A stretch of DNA of 6,370 nucleotides, from the NCBI GenBank assembly GCA_966211215.1, contig CBIHNR010000258.1:1-6370 (forward strand), given 5' to 3'. The notes beneath the pieces are model-generated. The model ran no database searches. It was not told where the DNA came from and saw only the letters and a list, made by a program, of their open reading frames with translations. The position numbers and the translations under genes were made by a program. Below, one piece after another: positions 1-6,287 of this stretch; the first letter of the stretch is position 1, and each line of letters opens with the position of its first letter. Origin of the DNA: Desertivirga sp966211215 (GTDB taxonomy: Bacteria > Bacteroidota > Bacteroidia > Sphingobacteriales > Sphingobacteriaceae).

Positions 1-30
1 CTACCGACATTTTGCACCTACGGCGCACCT
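1..30. repeat. REP-like short hairpin repeat at left edge
   Basis: A short imperfect palindrome, TGCACC (13-18), loop TAC, GGCGCA (22-27), has five of six pairs matching and is preceded by CTACCGACATT. From memory, similar GC-rich mini-palindromes next to a CTACC-type flank are common between genes in Bacteroidota genomes, so this is probably one copy of a dispersed REP-like family. It may be cut by the window edge. Family membership is recollection; only the hairpin is seen directly. Confidence 0.4.
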
Positions 31-240
31 CGAAATCCTTAACTAAATGACATTGAGCTAAAGCAGACGGCAATGGATACCCTTCACAATGCTTTAATAT
101 TCACTCAAAATCAATAAACTACAAAGATGGCATTTCGTTCCTTACTTGAAATGTCAAACGGATGTCTCATATTTTATTTTAAATGGATTAAAGCGGTTGC
201 GCTAATACTCCTATCTTACACCACACAAAACCTGACAATC
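31..240. other. Non-coding leader before the GNAT gene
   Basis: I see no gene here. The reading frame of the acetyltransferase stays open back to an ATG at 127, but that extension encodes a hydrophobic stretch (GCLIFYFKWIKAVALILL) that does not fit the start of a GNAT domain. It is better read as untranslated. No convincing TAnnTTTG promoter element was found. Confidence 0.4.
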
Positions 241-741
241 ATGATTGAATTACAGCCATTTTTGAACGAAGATTTTGAAAGGCTTATATCCTGGGTTAAC
301 AACGAAGAAGAATTGATTCAATTTGCCGGGCCATTTTTTACATTTCCCTTAACTAACCAACAGCTGCAAAAATATAAAGAACGAACAGATAGAAGGCCTT
401 TTAAAGTGTGTTACCAGGCCACAGCTGAGACGATAGGCCACTGCGAGCTTAATTTCCAGAGCGAGATTCCAAGGCTGTCAAGAATACTGATTGGAAACCA
501 AAGGTTTAGAGGCAAAGGCCTGGGAAGGCAAATAGTAGCAGCAATGCTGAATATTGTATTTAATGAAACAAGCTTTGATAAGGTTGACCTGAACGTGTAT
601 GACTGGAATATTGCCGCTATTAAATGCTACGAAAAGATTGGCTTTAGAATTAATGAGGGTACTGCATCACAGATAGAAGTAAATGGAAAAACCTGGACAT
701 CATTAAATATGATTCTTTATAAAAAAGAGCTTTCTATTTAG
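241..741 (+). CDS. GNAT family N-acetyltransferase (RimJ/RimL-like)
   Basis: This 166-aa protein is probably an acetyl-CoA-dependent N-acetyltransferase of the GNAT fold, acting in the cytoplasm; its acceptor is unknown. It begins IELQPFLNEDFERLISWV, the usual beta1-alpha1 opening of RimJ/RimL-like members. The acetyl-CoA pyrophosphate loop is R90-G-K-G-L-G95 (consensus R/Q-x-x-G-x-G/A), preceded by the beta4 strand SRILIG. The C-terminal motif B is visible as DLNVYDWNIAAIKCYEKIGF (116-135), where the NxxAxxxYEKxGF pattern is the family hallmark. The length is normal for a single domain. I chose the ATG at 241 over the one at 127 because the 38 extra residues are hydrophobic and unlike the family. 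There is no Shine-Dalgarno, as is usual in Bacteroidota. The gene stands alone, with a non-coding interval and a repeat block downstream. Confidence 0.85.
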   Translation: MIELQPFLNEDFERLISWVNNEEELIQFAGPFFTFPLTNQQLQKYKERTDRRPFKVCYQATAETIGHCELNFQSEIPRLSRILIGNQRFRGKGLGRQIVAAMLNIVFNETSFDKVDLNVYDWNIAAIKCYEKIGFRINEGTASQIEVNGKTWTSLNMILYKKELSI

Positions 742-870
742 CTCTCAAGCCCGATTCTTTATACTAGTTCTCACAATTTAATACCCACATCAACACAAAA
801 TCAACAATATGCTCATTCCTATATTTTGCTTTGCAAAAAGCTTCCTTATTCAAAATAACGGTGATTAGGA
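742..870. other. Short intergenic stretch with weak hairpin
   Basis: This AT-rich spacer follows the acetyltransferase. The only structure I see is TTTTGC (824-829), loop TTT, GCAAAA (833-838), a perfect 6-bp but AT-rich stem without a proper T tract. It could be a weak terminator for the upstream gene, but the evidence is thin. Confidence 0.25.
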
Positions 871-1050
871 TCAATGTTCTGCCCCTGCCCTTACTCGTCT
901 TTGTCTGGCATGAAAAGGACGGGAAATCCGTGTTCGAAATGCCCTAACAATCCCGCGCAGCGAAGTACTGAAATTGCTAGTATCGGGAGATTTCTCACCC
1001 ATAAAGGGATTCGAAATGACGGTGCTGGAGGGCAATGTTCTGCTCCCTTT
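871..1050. repeat. Dispersed intergenic repeat block
   Basis: The block is bounded by direct copies of CAATGTTCTGC (872-882 and 1033-1043) and contains two copies of TTCGAAATG (933-941 and 1010-1018). Read on the minus strand it contains GTCATTTCGAATCCC followed by GAGAAATCTC. That GTCATTTCGA...GAGAAATC pattern resembles, from memory, a dispersed intergenic repeat abundant in Sphingobacteria-type genomes. Small ORFs on both strands across it (871-1062 -, 874-1104 +) have arginine- and serine-rich or low-information translations and are not credible genes. The block lies just past the 3' end of the minus-strand hydrolase gene, so it may also end up in that transcript. Confidence 0.55.
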
Positions 1051-1077
1051 CGCCGTACACAAACCACATCCTTTCTC

Positions 1078-1869
1078 TTAAGAATTATACAGATGATTTT
1101 TTAGCCTGCTGGCGAGATAGCCGGTAGCCAATCCAGGGTTAATATCTGCAATAATTACCCCAACCCTTCCATAAGCTTCATTCACAATGCAGCTTCCATC
1201 TGGTGCAATAATGGCACTAGCCGACTCCGCGAAGCGTGAAGCATAGTTAGAACTGGCAAAATAAATAGTATTCTCTAAGGCCCTCACCATCATCGCTTTT
1301 TCATAATAAGGATTTTCCTTGCTGCCCCATTCACTAAGTTCTTTACCTTCGGTATCACTTCCTGTGAAATGGGGATGAAACACTATGTGCGCTCCCCTTT
1401 GTGCCGCCCATCTCACCGTTTCCGGGTATCTGAAGCCTTCATGGCAGATCGATATACCAAACTTAAGGCCCTTAACCTCAAAAATTTGGCGCTCTATTCC
1501 CGGCTCCCATATAGAGTCCTCTGAAGGGTCCAGTTGGTTCTTACTTTGAAATCCCAATACCGCTCCTTGTTCGGATATCACAAATGCCACATTCTGTAGC
1601 TTACCATGATGGTACCAGTCCATGGGTAAAATCAAAGCAATGTCGTTTTCCGTAGCAATCAAACAAGCTTGTTTCAGCCCTGCTTGTAATGCCGCCGGAC
1701 TTCGGTCTTCTTCGGGATATGGCATCCCTGGATAACCTGGTAAATAGGATTCCGGAAAGCAAATAATTTCGGCGCCTCGTTGTGCAGCTTCTTTAGCCAG
1801 CTTTTGGAGATTTATAATACCGTCATTAATTGAATTTGGTATTGGCGGTGAAGCTATAGCAATTTTCAT
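1078..1869 (-). CDS. Carbon-nitrogen hydrolase (nitrilase superfamily)
   Basis: This 263-aa protein is probably a cytoplasmic thiol hydrolase that cleaves an amide, nitrile or carbamoyl C-N bond; the substrate cannot be told. The whole CN-hydrolase domain is present. It opens MKIAIASPP. The catalytic triad is E40 (in ICFPESYLPGYPG), K110 (FQSKNQL) and C142 (GISICHEGFRYPE). The conserved RGAHIVFHPH strand follows at about 159-167, then RALENTIYFASSN (196-208) and APDGS (222-226). The frame remains open to an ATG at 1989, but those 40 extra residues (FNNNRGLYYRNRPYLEAL...) precede the first beta strand and have no family counterpart. I therefore place the start at 1869. FPESYLPGYPG and the HEGFRYPE active-site loop look closer to amidase or nitrilase-like branches than to NAD synthetase domains. 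It is divergent from the gene at 2068. Confidence 0.88.
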   Translation of the reverse strand: MKIAIASPPIPNSINDGIINLQKLAKEAAQRGAEIICFPESYLPGYPGMPYPEEDRSPAALQAGLKQACLIATENDIALILPMDWYHHGKLQNVAFVISEQGAVLGFQSKNQLDPSEDSIWEPGIERQIFEVKGLKFGISICHEGFRYPETVRWAAQRGAHIVFHPHFTGSDTEGKELSEWGSKENPYYEKAMMVRALENTIYFASSNYASRFAESASAIIAPDGSCIVNEAYGRVGVIIADINPGLATGYLASRLKNHLYNS

Positions 1870-2067
1870 AACCTGCAATTTAACACAATTAAATCTTAAT
1901 TGAAGTTTCTTATCAATAGCCGTTTTTTTAACCAAAGCCTCTAAATAAGGTCGATTCCTGTAATACAAACCCCGATTATTATTAAACATCTCCTTTCATG
2001 TTAAGTATTTTGGGTTTTAAGGATTTAAATTTGATGCTTTATTGAGATGTTAAGAGTTTAATTATTT
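1870..2067. other. Divergent intergenic region
   Basis: About 200 bp separate the divergent hydrolase and glycosylase-like genes, so promoters for both should lie here. The stretch is AT-rich. One convincing plus-strand -7 element is listed separately; I did not find an equally good match for the minus strand. Confidence 0.4.
2026..2033 (+). promoter_or_regulatory. Candidate Bacteroidota -7 promoter element
   Basis: TAAATTTG is an exact match to the Bacteroidota -7 consensus TAnnTTTG and lies 34 bp before the ATG at 2068. A TTTG (2009-2012) is present upstream, but at closer spacing than the usual -33 element, so the -33 partner is unclear. Such AT-rich octamers can arise by chance. Confidence 0.4.
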
Positions 2068-2619
2068 ATGCAACAAGTTTCACATAAATTCAAAAGCATT
2101 TTACCTGATGCAGATACGCAAATTCTTATTTTGGGCACTTTCGTGCCTGAGGTGGAAGAAGGCACGGATTTCTTTTACGGAAGGCCGAGAAATTTTTTAT
2201 GGCACCTGTTGCCTATATGCTGGAAATATCCATCTTTAAAAGAATCTGCTTTAGTACAGAAACAGCAATTTATGCATAAGCAAAAGATTGGCTTTGCTGA
2301 TCTAATTGATATGCTGGAGGTTCCGGAAGGCGAAGAAGAAAACACTGACGATGCTTTTGTAGATAGCCATGTGCTGCGTTGGAATGATATTATCTCCCTG
2401 GTAGATACTTTGCCCCATTTAAAAGCGGTTTATTTTACAAGGAAAACTTTTAATGGAATTCCGAATATAAAGGCACAGCTAAATTTGATTGCAAACCATT
2501 GCAGGCAGAAAGGTATCCGTATATGTAAGCTGGAAACACCGGCACGGCACTTTAGCGTAGAAAAGCAGCAGCAATGGATAGATACTATCGTTCTGCAAAA
2601 AACATGCTTGCGTATTTAG
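2068..2619 (+). CDS. Uracil-DNA glycosylase superfamily protein (hypoxanthine/mismatch DNA glycosylase-like)
   Basis: This 183-aa protein resembles the uracil-DNA glycosylase fold, especially the Mug/TDG and hypoxanthine-DNA glycosylase branches. Those enzymes excise deaminated bases to begin base-excision repair. The visible hallmarks are motif 1, ILILGTFVPEVEEG (19-32), then FFYGRPRNFLWHLLP (35-49), which corresponds to the YY..P.N.FW..L substrate-pocket segment of the family. IGFADLID (74-81) stands where the family has IG..D. The C-terminal LETPARHFSVEKQQQW (155-170) occupies the place of the DNA-intercalating PS/TSPA loop and its following Trp helix. Against this, the motif-1 tail and the last motif are not canonical, and 84-99 carries an acidic insertion (EVPEGEEENTDDAFVD), so activity and base preference are uncertain. 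It is followed at once by a strong terminator, so it is probably monocistronic. Confidence 0.6.
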   Translation: MQQVSHKFKSILPDADTQILILGTFVPEVEEGTDFFYGRPRNFLWHLLPICWKYPSLKESALVQKQQFMHKQKIGFADLIDMLEVPEGEEENTDDAFVDSHVLRWNDIISLVDTLPHLKAVYFTRKTFNGIPNIKAQLNLIANHCRQKGIRICKLETPARHFSVEKQQQWIDTIVLQKTCLRI

Positions 2620-2640
2620 TTAGGAAGCCATTCAAAGTGT

Positions 2641-2673
2641 AAAAAGATCCGGGAAAACAACCCGGATCTTTTT
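2641..2673 (+). terminator. Rho-independent terminator
   Basis: A perfect 13-bp stem, AAAAAGATCCGGG (2641-2653) and CCCGGATCTTTTT (2661-2673), encloses the 7-nt loop AAAACAA. The 3' arm ends in a T run and the 5' arm begins with an A run, so it can work in both directions. It lies 22 bp after the glycosylase-like stop. Confidence 0.93.
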
Positions 2674-2954
2674 ATCTTTCAGCTACTCAGGACGATTTAA
2701 GCTTTTCTCCCGCCAGATCAACAATTGCATCCCCTCTTGTTCCATACTAACCTGTTCGATGATAACAATTTGTTAAGTATCTAAAAATAAGGTTTTGTTT
2801 TCCCCTCTCCTCGAGGCATAGCTGTTAACTTGAGAATGTCTTTTGATGTATTCAACCGATACTGAACTAATACTTAATCAAAGCACAAGCACTAAAAAAT
2901 GAGAAAATTAATCCGTGTTATTGGTTAGTTTTATGGACTATCTAAGTATTATTA
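2674..2954. other. Intergenic region before the PaiB-like gene
   Basis: No convincing gene lies in this 281-bp stretch. On the minus strand there is a 20-codon ATG ORF (2745-2683) ending in LLIWREKSLNRPE. It has no recognisable family and is shorter than I would trust. The interval should hold the promoter of the next gene; TAGTTTTA (2926-2933) matches TAnnTTTG at all but the last base and lies 21 bp from the ATG, but I see no clear -33 partner. Confidence 0.35.
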
Positions 2955-3563
2955 ATGTACATACCCAAAAACAACCTTGTTACCGATGTCAATGAGATTG
3001 TTGCTTTTATGAAGCAATTCAGTTTTGCTACAGTTATTACGGCTAAAGACAATTTTCCCACAGCAACACACTTACCATTTATCATTAGTAACAGGCAGGA
3101 CAAAATTGTGCTAACCTCGCATTTTGCCAAAGCAAATATGCAATGGGAAGATATTGAAAGAGAAAATATTCTTACAATTTTCAGCGAACCTCATGCTTAC
3201 ATCTCCCCTGCAAATTATGATAGCCGGTTAAATGTTCCTACCTGGAATTATGTTTCTGTACATGCCTATGGGCAAGGCAAGATTATCAGTGAAACGGAGG
3301 AGATTTTTAAGGTGCTTGAAGCAACTATAAATACTTATGAGCAAGCCTATAAGCTACAATGGGATGAACTACCGGAGGAGTATAAACTGAAGCTACTTAA
3401 TGGAATCGTTGCGTTTGAAATTATTGTTTCCGATTTGCAGGCTAAGAAAAAGTTAAGCCAAAATAGAAGTAAAAACGAACAAATGAAGATCATAGATTCC
3501 TTAGCCATAAGCCTTGATGCTAATGCGCGTGAAATAGCACGTTTGATGAAGGAAGAAAAGTAA
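2955..3563 (+). CDS. PaiB-like FMN-binding negative transcriptional regulator
   Basis: This 202-aa protein belongs to the PaiB / FMN_bind_2 family, which adopts a split-barrel flavin-binding fold. PaiB of Bacillus subtilis is linked to repression of sporulation and protease genes; many bacterial relatives have no proven target and may be flavin-dependent enzymes. The family signature is complete and in order: the MYIPK start, ATHLPF (37-42), SHFAKANMQW (55-64), PHAYISPANY (79-88), VPTWNYVSVHAYG (94-106), a GIVAFEI strand (150-156), and KKLSQNRSKNE (165-175), which is the conserved K-L-S-Q-N-R C-terminal motif. The length is typical. The MYIPK start fixes the ATG at 2955, although no Shine-Dalgarno precedes it. 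No paiA-like acetyltransferase is adjacent; the GNAT gene at 241 lies over 2 kb away and is not clearly a partner. Confidence 0.93.
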   Translation: MYIPKNNLVTDVNEIVAFMKQFSFATVITAKDNFPTATHLPFIISNRQDKIVLTSHFAKANMQWEDIERENILTIFSEPHAYISPANYDSRLNVPTWNYVSVHAYGQGKIISETEEIFKVLEATINTYEQAYKLQWDELPEEYKLKLLNGIVAFEIIVSDLQAKKKLSQNRSKNEQMKIIDSLAISLDANAREIARLMKEEK

Positions 3564-4114
3564 GCATTGGGAGTGTAAATAAACACTTCCAGGTACTTCC
3601 CATTACGAGATGTTGCTTATTTCCTGATTCGTTGGTTAAAACAATCGAATTCCTACGATAGAATCTTTGATATCTGATGAAACTCCTGTGTAATAAATGC
3701 TCTTCTCTCTTTTTAAGAAACAGGTGAATCTTACAACAGGGATTGCCTACTGCGAAACTTGCGATGAATATTTTCCAATAGCAGTTCATCTTTCTCCATT
3801 TTGTCCTTTTGTACAGAAGACACTACGGAGTGGCAAGGAACTTTTGTTTTGATTATTGATTGCTCATAACCACGGGTTGCACCCGAGGTTCCTTAGAGTT
3901 AAGCCTTTCAGGCTTGTTTGGTAGCGGAATTATGCTACTATACTGTCTGGAAACTGGGATCTTGCGACACTAGTTTATTTTCTGAATGTATTAAGATGGC
4001 TAGGGCAAACCCTCAAAATATGTTGCCATAAGGCCGTTACTTTCTCGCCTTTTCCTATTCTCCTTTTCTACTTTAAGTAAAATTATTAGCTTCATCCCTG
4101 CTAACAACCAACTC
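3564..4114. other. 551-bp gene-free interval before the injection-system operon
   Basis: I see no credible protein gene on either strand. A minus-strand ORF (3520-3789) overlaps the 3' end of the PaiB-like gene, and its translation (NCYWKIFIASFAVGNPCC...) resembles no family I know. The interval holds three adjacent hairpins (3868-3938). It should also contain the promoter of the sheath operon, but I found no exact TAnnTTTG element. A degraded gene here cannot be excluded. Confidence 0.45.
3835..3938. repeat. Cluster of three hairpins, probable dispersed repeat
   Basis: Three stem-loops follow each other. AACCACGGGT (3868-3877), loop TGC, ACCCGAGGTT (3881-3890) matches at 9 of 10 pairs. AAGCCT (3901-3906), loop TTC, AGGCTT (3910-3915) is perfect. 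GTAGC (3921-3925) and GCTAC (3934-3938) form a 5-bp stem. In addition AAGGAAC (3835-3841) pairs perfectly with GTTCCTT (3888-3894), an alternative outer arm for the first hairpin. The CACGGGTTGCACCCG core followed by AAGCCTTTCAGGCTT resembles, from memory, an intergenic repeat seen in Bacteroidota. None has a T tract, so they are poor terminators. Confidence 0.55.
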
Positions 4115-5686
4115 ATGATCGGCTCCAACATCAAAACTCCGGGTGTATACATTAATGAAATCAATGCTTTTCCCAATTCGATACAGCCAGTACCTACCGC
4201 GGTTCCTGCCTTTATCGGGTATACGCCTCAGGCTACCTATCAAGGACATTCATACACCAATGTTCCTCTAAAAATAACCTCATTTGCCGACTTTCAGGCC
4301 GTTTACTGCTATCCAGGCCAAAAGCCTTCTCCTAGCCCGTTAAAACAGTATAGTCCGCAATATTACCTTTCCCCGCAAAACAGTGCTTCAAAAGGAAATT
4401 GCATTCAACTCGGTAATACGTCTTATGCTATCTGTCCCGATCCATCCACTATTTATTACCTGTATAATAGTATTCAGCTTTTTTACATGAATGGAGGTGG
4501 CGATGCTTACATCGTTTCGGTAGGCAGTTATGGGGAGCCATCCAATAAGCCAGCATTGCCTAGAGCCCAGATTGTAAATCCCAATGTAATATTAGCCGAT
4601 TTACTCAGAGGCCTGGAAGAATTGAAAAAGGAGCCGGAGCCTACTATGTACATTTGTCCGGAAGCTACTCTGCTTTCGGTAGCAGATAATGCCAGCTTAA
4701 TGCAGGCAATGTTGCAGCAATGTACCGAGATGCAAACCGCGATCAGTGTGTTTGATATTATTGGCGGCAATGATCCCGATCCCAATACCTATATGGATGA
4801 TATTTCCACTTTCAGGAATAGCACGGGTAACATGGGATTGAATTATGGCACCGCATACTATCCGTTTATTGAAACTACAATCACGCAAGGCCAGGACCTC
4901 GACTATACCAATCTGTTTGGCGGTGATGTGAGTCAACTGGCGCAATTGTTAAACCCTCCATCCCAGCTCGACTCTTCAGTGCAAGCCATTATAGGCAATA
5001 TTCAAAATCCTGAATCAGGCCTAACAGTAAGCCAAAATAACAGTGCCTTACTTACAGCAAGCAAAACTTATAGCATAATTATGCAACATATTCTGGCACA
5101 GGCAAATTTACTTCCTCCTAGTGCCGGCATGGCTGGAGTAATGGCAACCACAGACGGTGAGACAGGCGTTTGGCAAGCTCCGGCAAATACGTCTATTATA
5201 GGTACAGTTTCGCTACCCATACGGCTAACTGACACCCAACAGGCAAGTTTAAATGTAGATGCACTTAGCGGCAAATCAGTTAATGCCATTCGCTTTTTTA
5301 ATGGAATGGGTATCCTGGTTTGGGGTGCACGAACTCTTGACGGAAACAGCCCGGACTGGAGGTATCTGCCGGTAAGGCGTACGATGATTTTTATAGAGCA
5401 ATCATGTAAGCAGGCAGCAAGTGCTTACGTTTTCTCACCTAATACCAAAAATACCTGGGAAGCTGTAAAAGCCATGATAAGCAGCTTTTTAACTGAGGTT
5501 TGGAAACAAGGGGGATTGCAGGGAGCTACTATTGCAGATGCTTTTTCGGTTAGCTGCGGCCTCGGTAGCACCATGACTGCCGATGATGTATTAAGCGGCT
5601 TGATGCGCGTAACAATAATGCTAGCCATAGTACATCCTGCTGAATTCATGGTAATTACCATTGAACAGCAAATGGCTGGATCTTAA
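4115..5686 (+). CDS. Contractile tail sheath protein (eCIS / T6SS-iv-like)
   Basis: This 523-aa protein is a phage-tail-sheath family member. Sheath subunits stack into a cylinder around the tube and contract to drive it through a target membrane. The N-terminus IKTPGVYINEI (6-16) and VPTAVPAFIGYTP (26-38) is the classic sheath opening. A tyrosine- and proline-rich segment follows (about 64-125), then YMNGGGDAYIVSVG (123-136). The C-terminal core has NAIRFFNGMGILVWGARTL (390-408), YLPVRRTMIFIEQSCKQA (417-434), where the Arg pair R421-R422 and the following helix are conserved, and ends in VITIEQQM. It is longer than the roughly 350-450 aa of Afp-type sheaths, which suits a single-sheath system with an expanded outer domain. 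It has no signal peptide and is cytoplasmic until assembly. The ATG at 4115 is fixed by the family start; there is no Shine-Dalgarno. It leads a plus-strand operon with the tube gene 25 bp downstream. Confidence 0.93.
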   Translation: MIGSNIKTPGVYINEINAFPNSIQPVPTAVPAFIGYTPQATYQGHSYTNVPLKITSFADFQAVYCYPGQKPSPSPLKQYSPQYYLSPQNSASKGNCIQLGNTSYAICPDPSTIYYLYNSIQLFYMNGGGDAYIVSVGSYGEPSNKPALPRAQIVNPNVILADLLRGLEELKKEPEPTMYICPEATLLSVADNASLMQAMLQQCTEMQTAISVFDIIGGNDPDPNTYMDDISTFRNSTGNMGLNYGTAYYPFIETTITQGQDLDYTNLFGGDVSQLAQLLNPPSQLDSSVQAIIGNIQNPESGLTVSQNNSALLTASKTYSIIMQHILAQANLLPPSAGMAGVMATTDGETGVWQAPANTSIIGTVSLPIRLTDTQQASLNVDALSGKSVNAIRFFNGMGILVWGARTLDGNSPDWRYLPVRRTMIFIEQSCKQAASAYVFSPNTKNTWEAVKAMISSFLTEVWKQGGLQGATIADAFSVSCGLGSTMTADDVLSGLMRVTIMLAIVHPAEFMVITIEQQMAGS

Positions 5687-5711
5687 TATTTAACAAAAAT
5701 TTAATAATAAT

Positions 5712-6176
5712 ATGATTATAGTTGACGCTGGCGAAGAGAATACCGCCTGGCCAATGCCAAAGTTCAGGTTTGAAGTAGATCTCGGAACACAATTAAGGAA
5801 CATAGCTTTTCAGGAAATTTCAGGACTTGAGTCAGAAAGCCAAATTATTGAATACCGAAAAAGCAACAGCCCGGTTTTTGCCACCGAGAAGATGCCTGGA
5901 TTGGTAAAGTATGGTAATATAACCATGAAAAGAGGTGTATTTGTCAATGATAATACTTTTTGGAGCTGGCATAACCAATTGAAAATGAACACCATTAGCC
6001 GCGAAACAATCATCATCAGGCTGCTGGACGAAAGTGGAATCGTAACCATGCAATGGCGGCTCGACAATGCATGGCCTACAAAAATTACAAGCACAGACCT
6101 AAAATCAGATGGAAATGAGGTTGCAATAGATACGATAGAAATTGCACACGAAAATATGGTGATTACTAATGGATAG
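5712..6176 (+). CDS. Inner tube protein, T4 gp19-like family (eCIS)
   Basis: This 154-aa protein is a tail-tube subunit of the T4_gp19-like family. Hexameric rings of it form the rigid tube inside the sheath and house or deliver cargo. It begins with a short leader and then AWPMPKFRFEVDLG (12-25), IAFQEISGLESESQIIEYR (31-49), SPVFATEKMPGLVKYGNITMKRG (53-75), NTFWSWHNQLKMNT (81-94), IRLLDESG (102-109), and NAWPTKITSTDLKSDGNEVAIDTIEIAHE (119-147). The WPTK..STDLK..GNEVA.E..E.AHE ending is the strongest family signature in eCIS tubes. The length is typical and the frame is intact. It starts 25 bp after the sheath stop, in an A/T-rich spacer with no Shine-Dalgarno, and its last 8 bp overlap the next start, so the genes are probably co-transcribed and perhaps translationally coupled. 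Confidence 0.94.
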   Translation: MIIVDAGEENTAWPMPKFRFEVDLGTQLRNIAFQEISGLESESQIIEYRKSNSPVFATEKMPGLVKYGNITMKRGVFVNDNTFWSWHNQLKMNTISRETIIIRLLDESGIVTMQWRLDNAWPTKITSTDLKSDGNEVAIDTIEIAHENMVITNG

Positions 6177-6287
6177 AATTAATTACCCGGTTGTTTTTAC
6201 TTCGAACTTTCATTTAAAGGCGTTGATGCTGCTTTCCAGGAAGTTACTGGCATATCTAAGCAAATGGGCATTGAGGAAGTTAGTTGA
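6169..6287 (+). pseudogene. Second tube-family gene, frameshifted and interrupted
   Basis: An ATG at 6169 overlaps the tube stop by 8 bp and encodes MDRINYPVVF, then goes out of frame. From 6198 the -1 frame reads YFELSFKGVDAAFQEVTGIS and continues KQMGIEEVS before a TGA (6285-6287). Joined, this is the N-terminal fifth or quarter of the second eCIS tube-family class (conserved phage-tail region / gp19-like; members begin with a PVxFYFxxxF and AFQEVSGLS pattern and are about 140-150 aa). A single extra T in the T5 run at 6194-6198 would restore the join exactly. After EEVS the family continues with a GGEN-like motif. Here the sequence instead enters a dispersed repeat, although a faint same-frame GGTEFR (codons at about 6309-6326) recalls it. 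The undisturbed ATG frame ends at 6339 (56 codons, no family resemblance). A sequencing error at the T run cannot explain the TGA and repeat. Confidence 0.75.

Noticed and set aside
127..240. Upstream in-frame extension of the acetyltransferase from an ATG at 127
   Set aside because: The 38 extra residues are hydrophobic and lie before the conserved first strand of the GNAT domain; the ATG at 241 gives the normal family start.
871..1104. Overlapping small ORFs on both strands
   Set aside because: They lie within the repeat block and their translations show no domain-like pattern.
1870..1989. 40-residue N-terminal extension of the hydrolase
   Set aside because: The family begins with the MKIAIA-type beta strand, and the extra residues have no counterpart in nitrilase-superfamily proteins.
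2683..2745. 20-codon minus-strand ORF ending in LLIWREKSLNRPE
   Set aside because: It is too short, has no clear start signal, and lies directly past a bidirectional terminator with no family resemblance.
3520..3789. 89-codon minus-strand ORF
   Set aside because: It overlaps the end of the PaiB-like gene, has no recognisable domain, and looks like chance open frame in AT-rich spacer.
3835..3938. CRISPR or rho-independent terminator
   Set aside because: The hairpins are all different, so this is not a repeat-spacer array, and none is followed by a T tract.
4528..4945. Minus-strand ORFs opposite the sheath gene
   Set aside because: They are antisense shadows of a strongly supported plus-strand gene.
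6193..6200. Programmed -1 frameshift site in the second tube gene, as in phage tail assembly chaperones
   Set aside because: There is no canonical in-frame slippery heptamer, the tube family is not known to use frameshifting, and the shifted frame stops after about 30 codons in a repeat.
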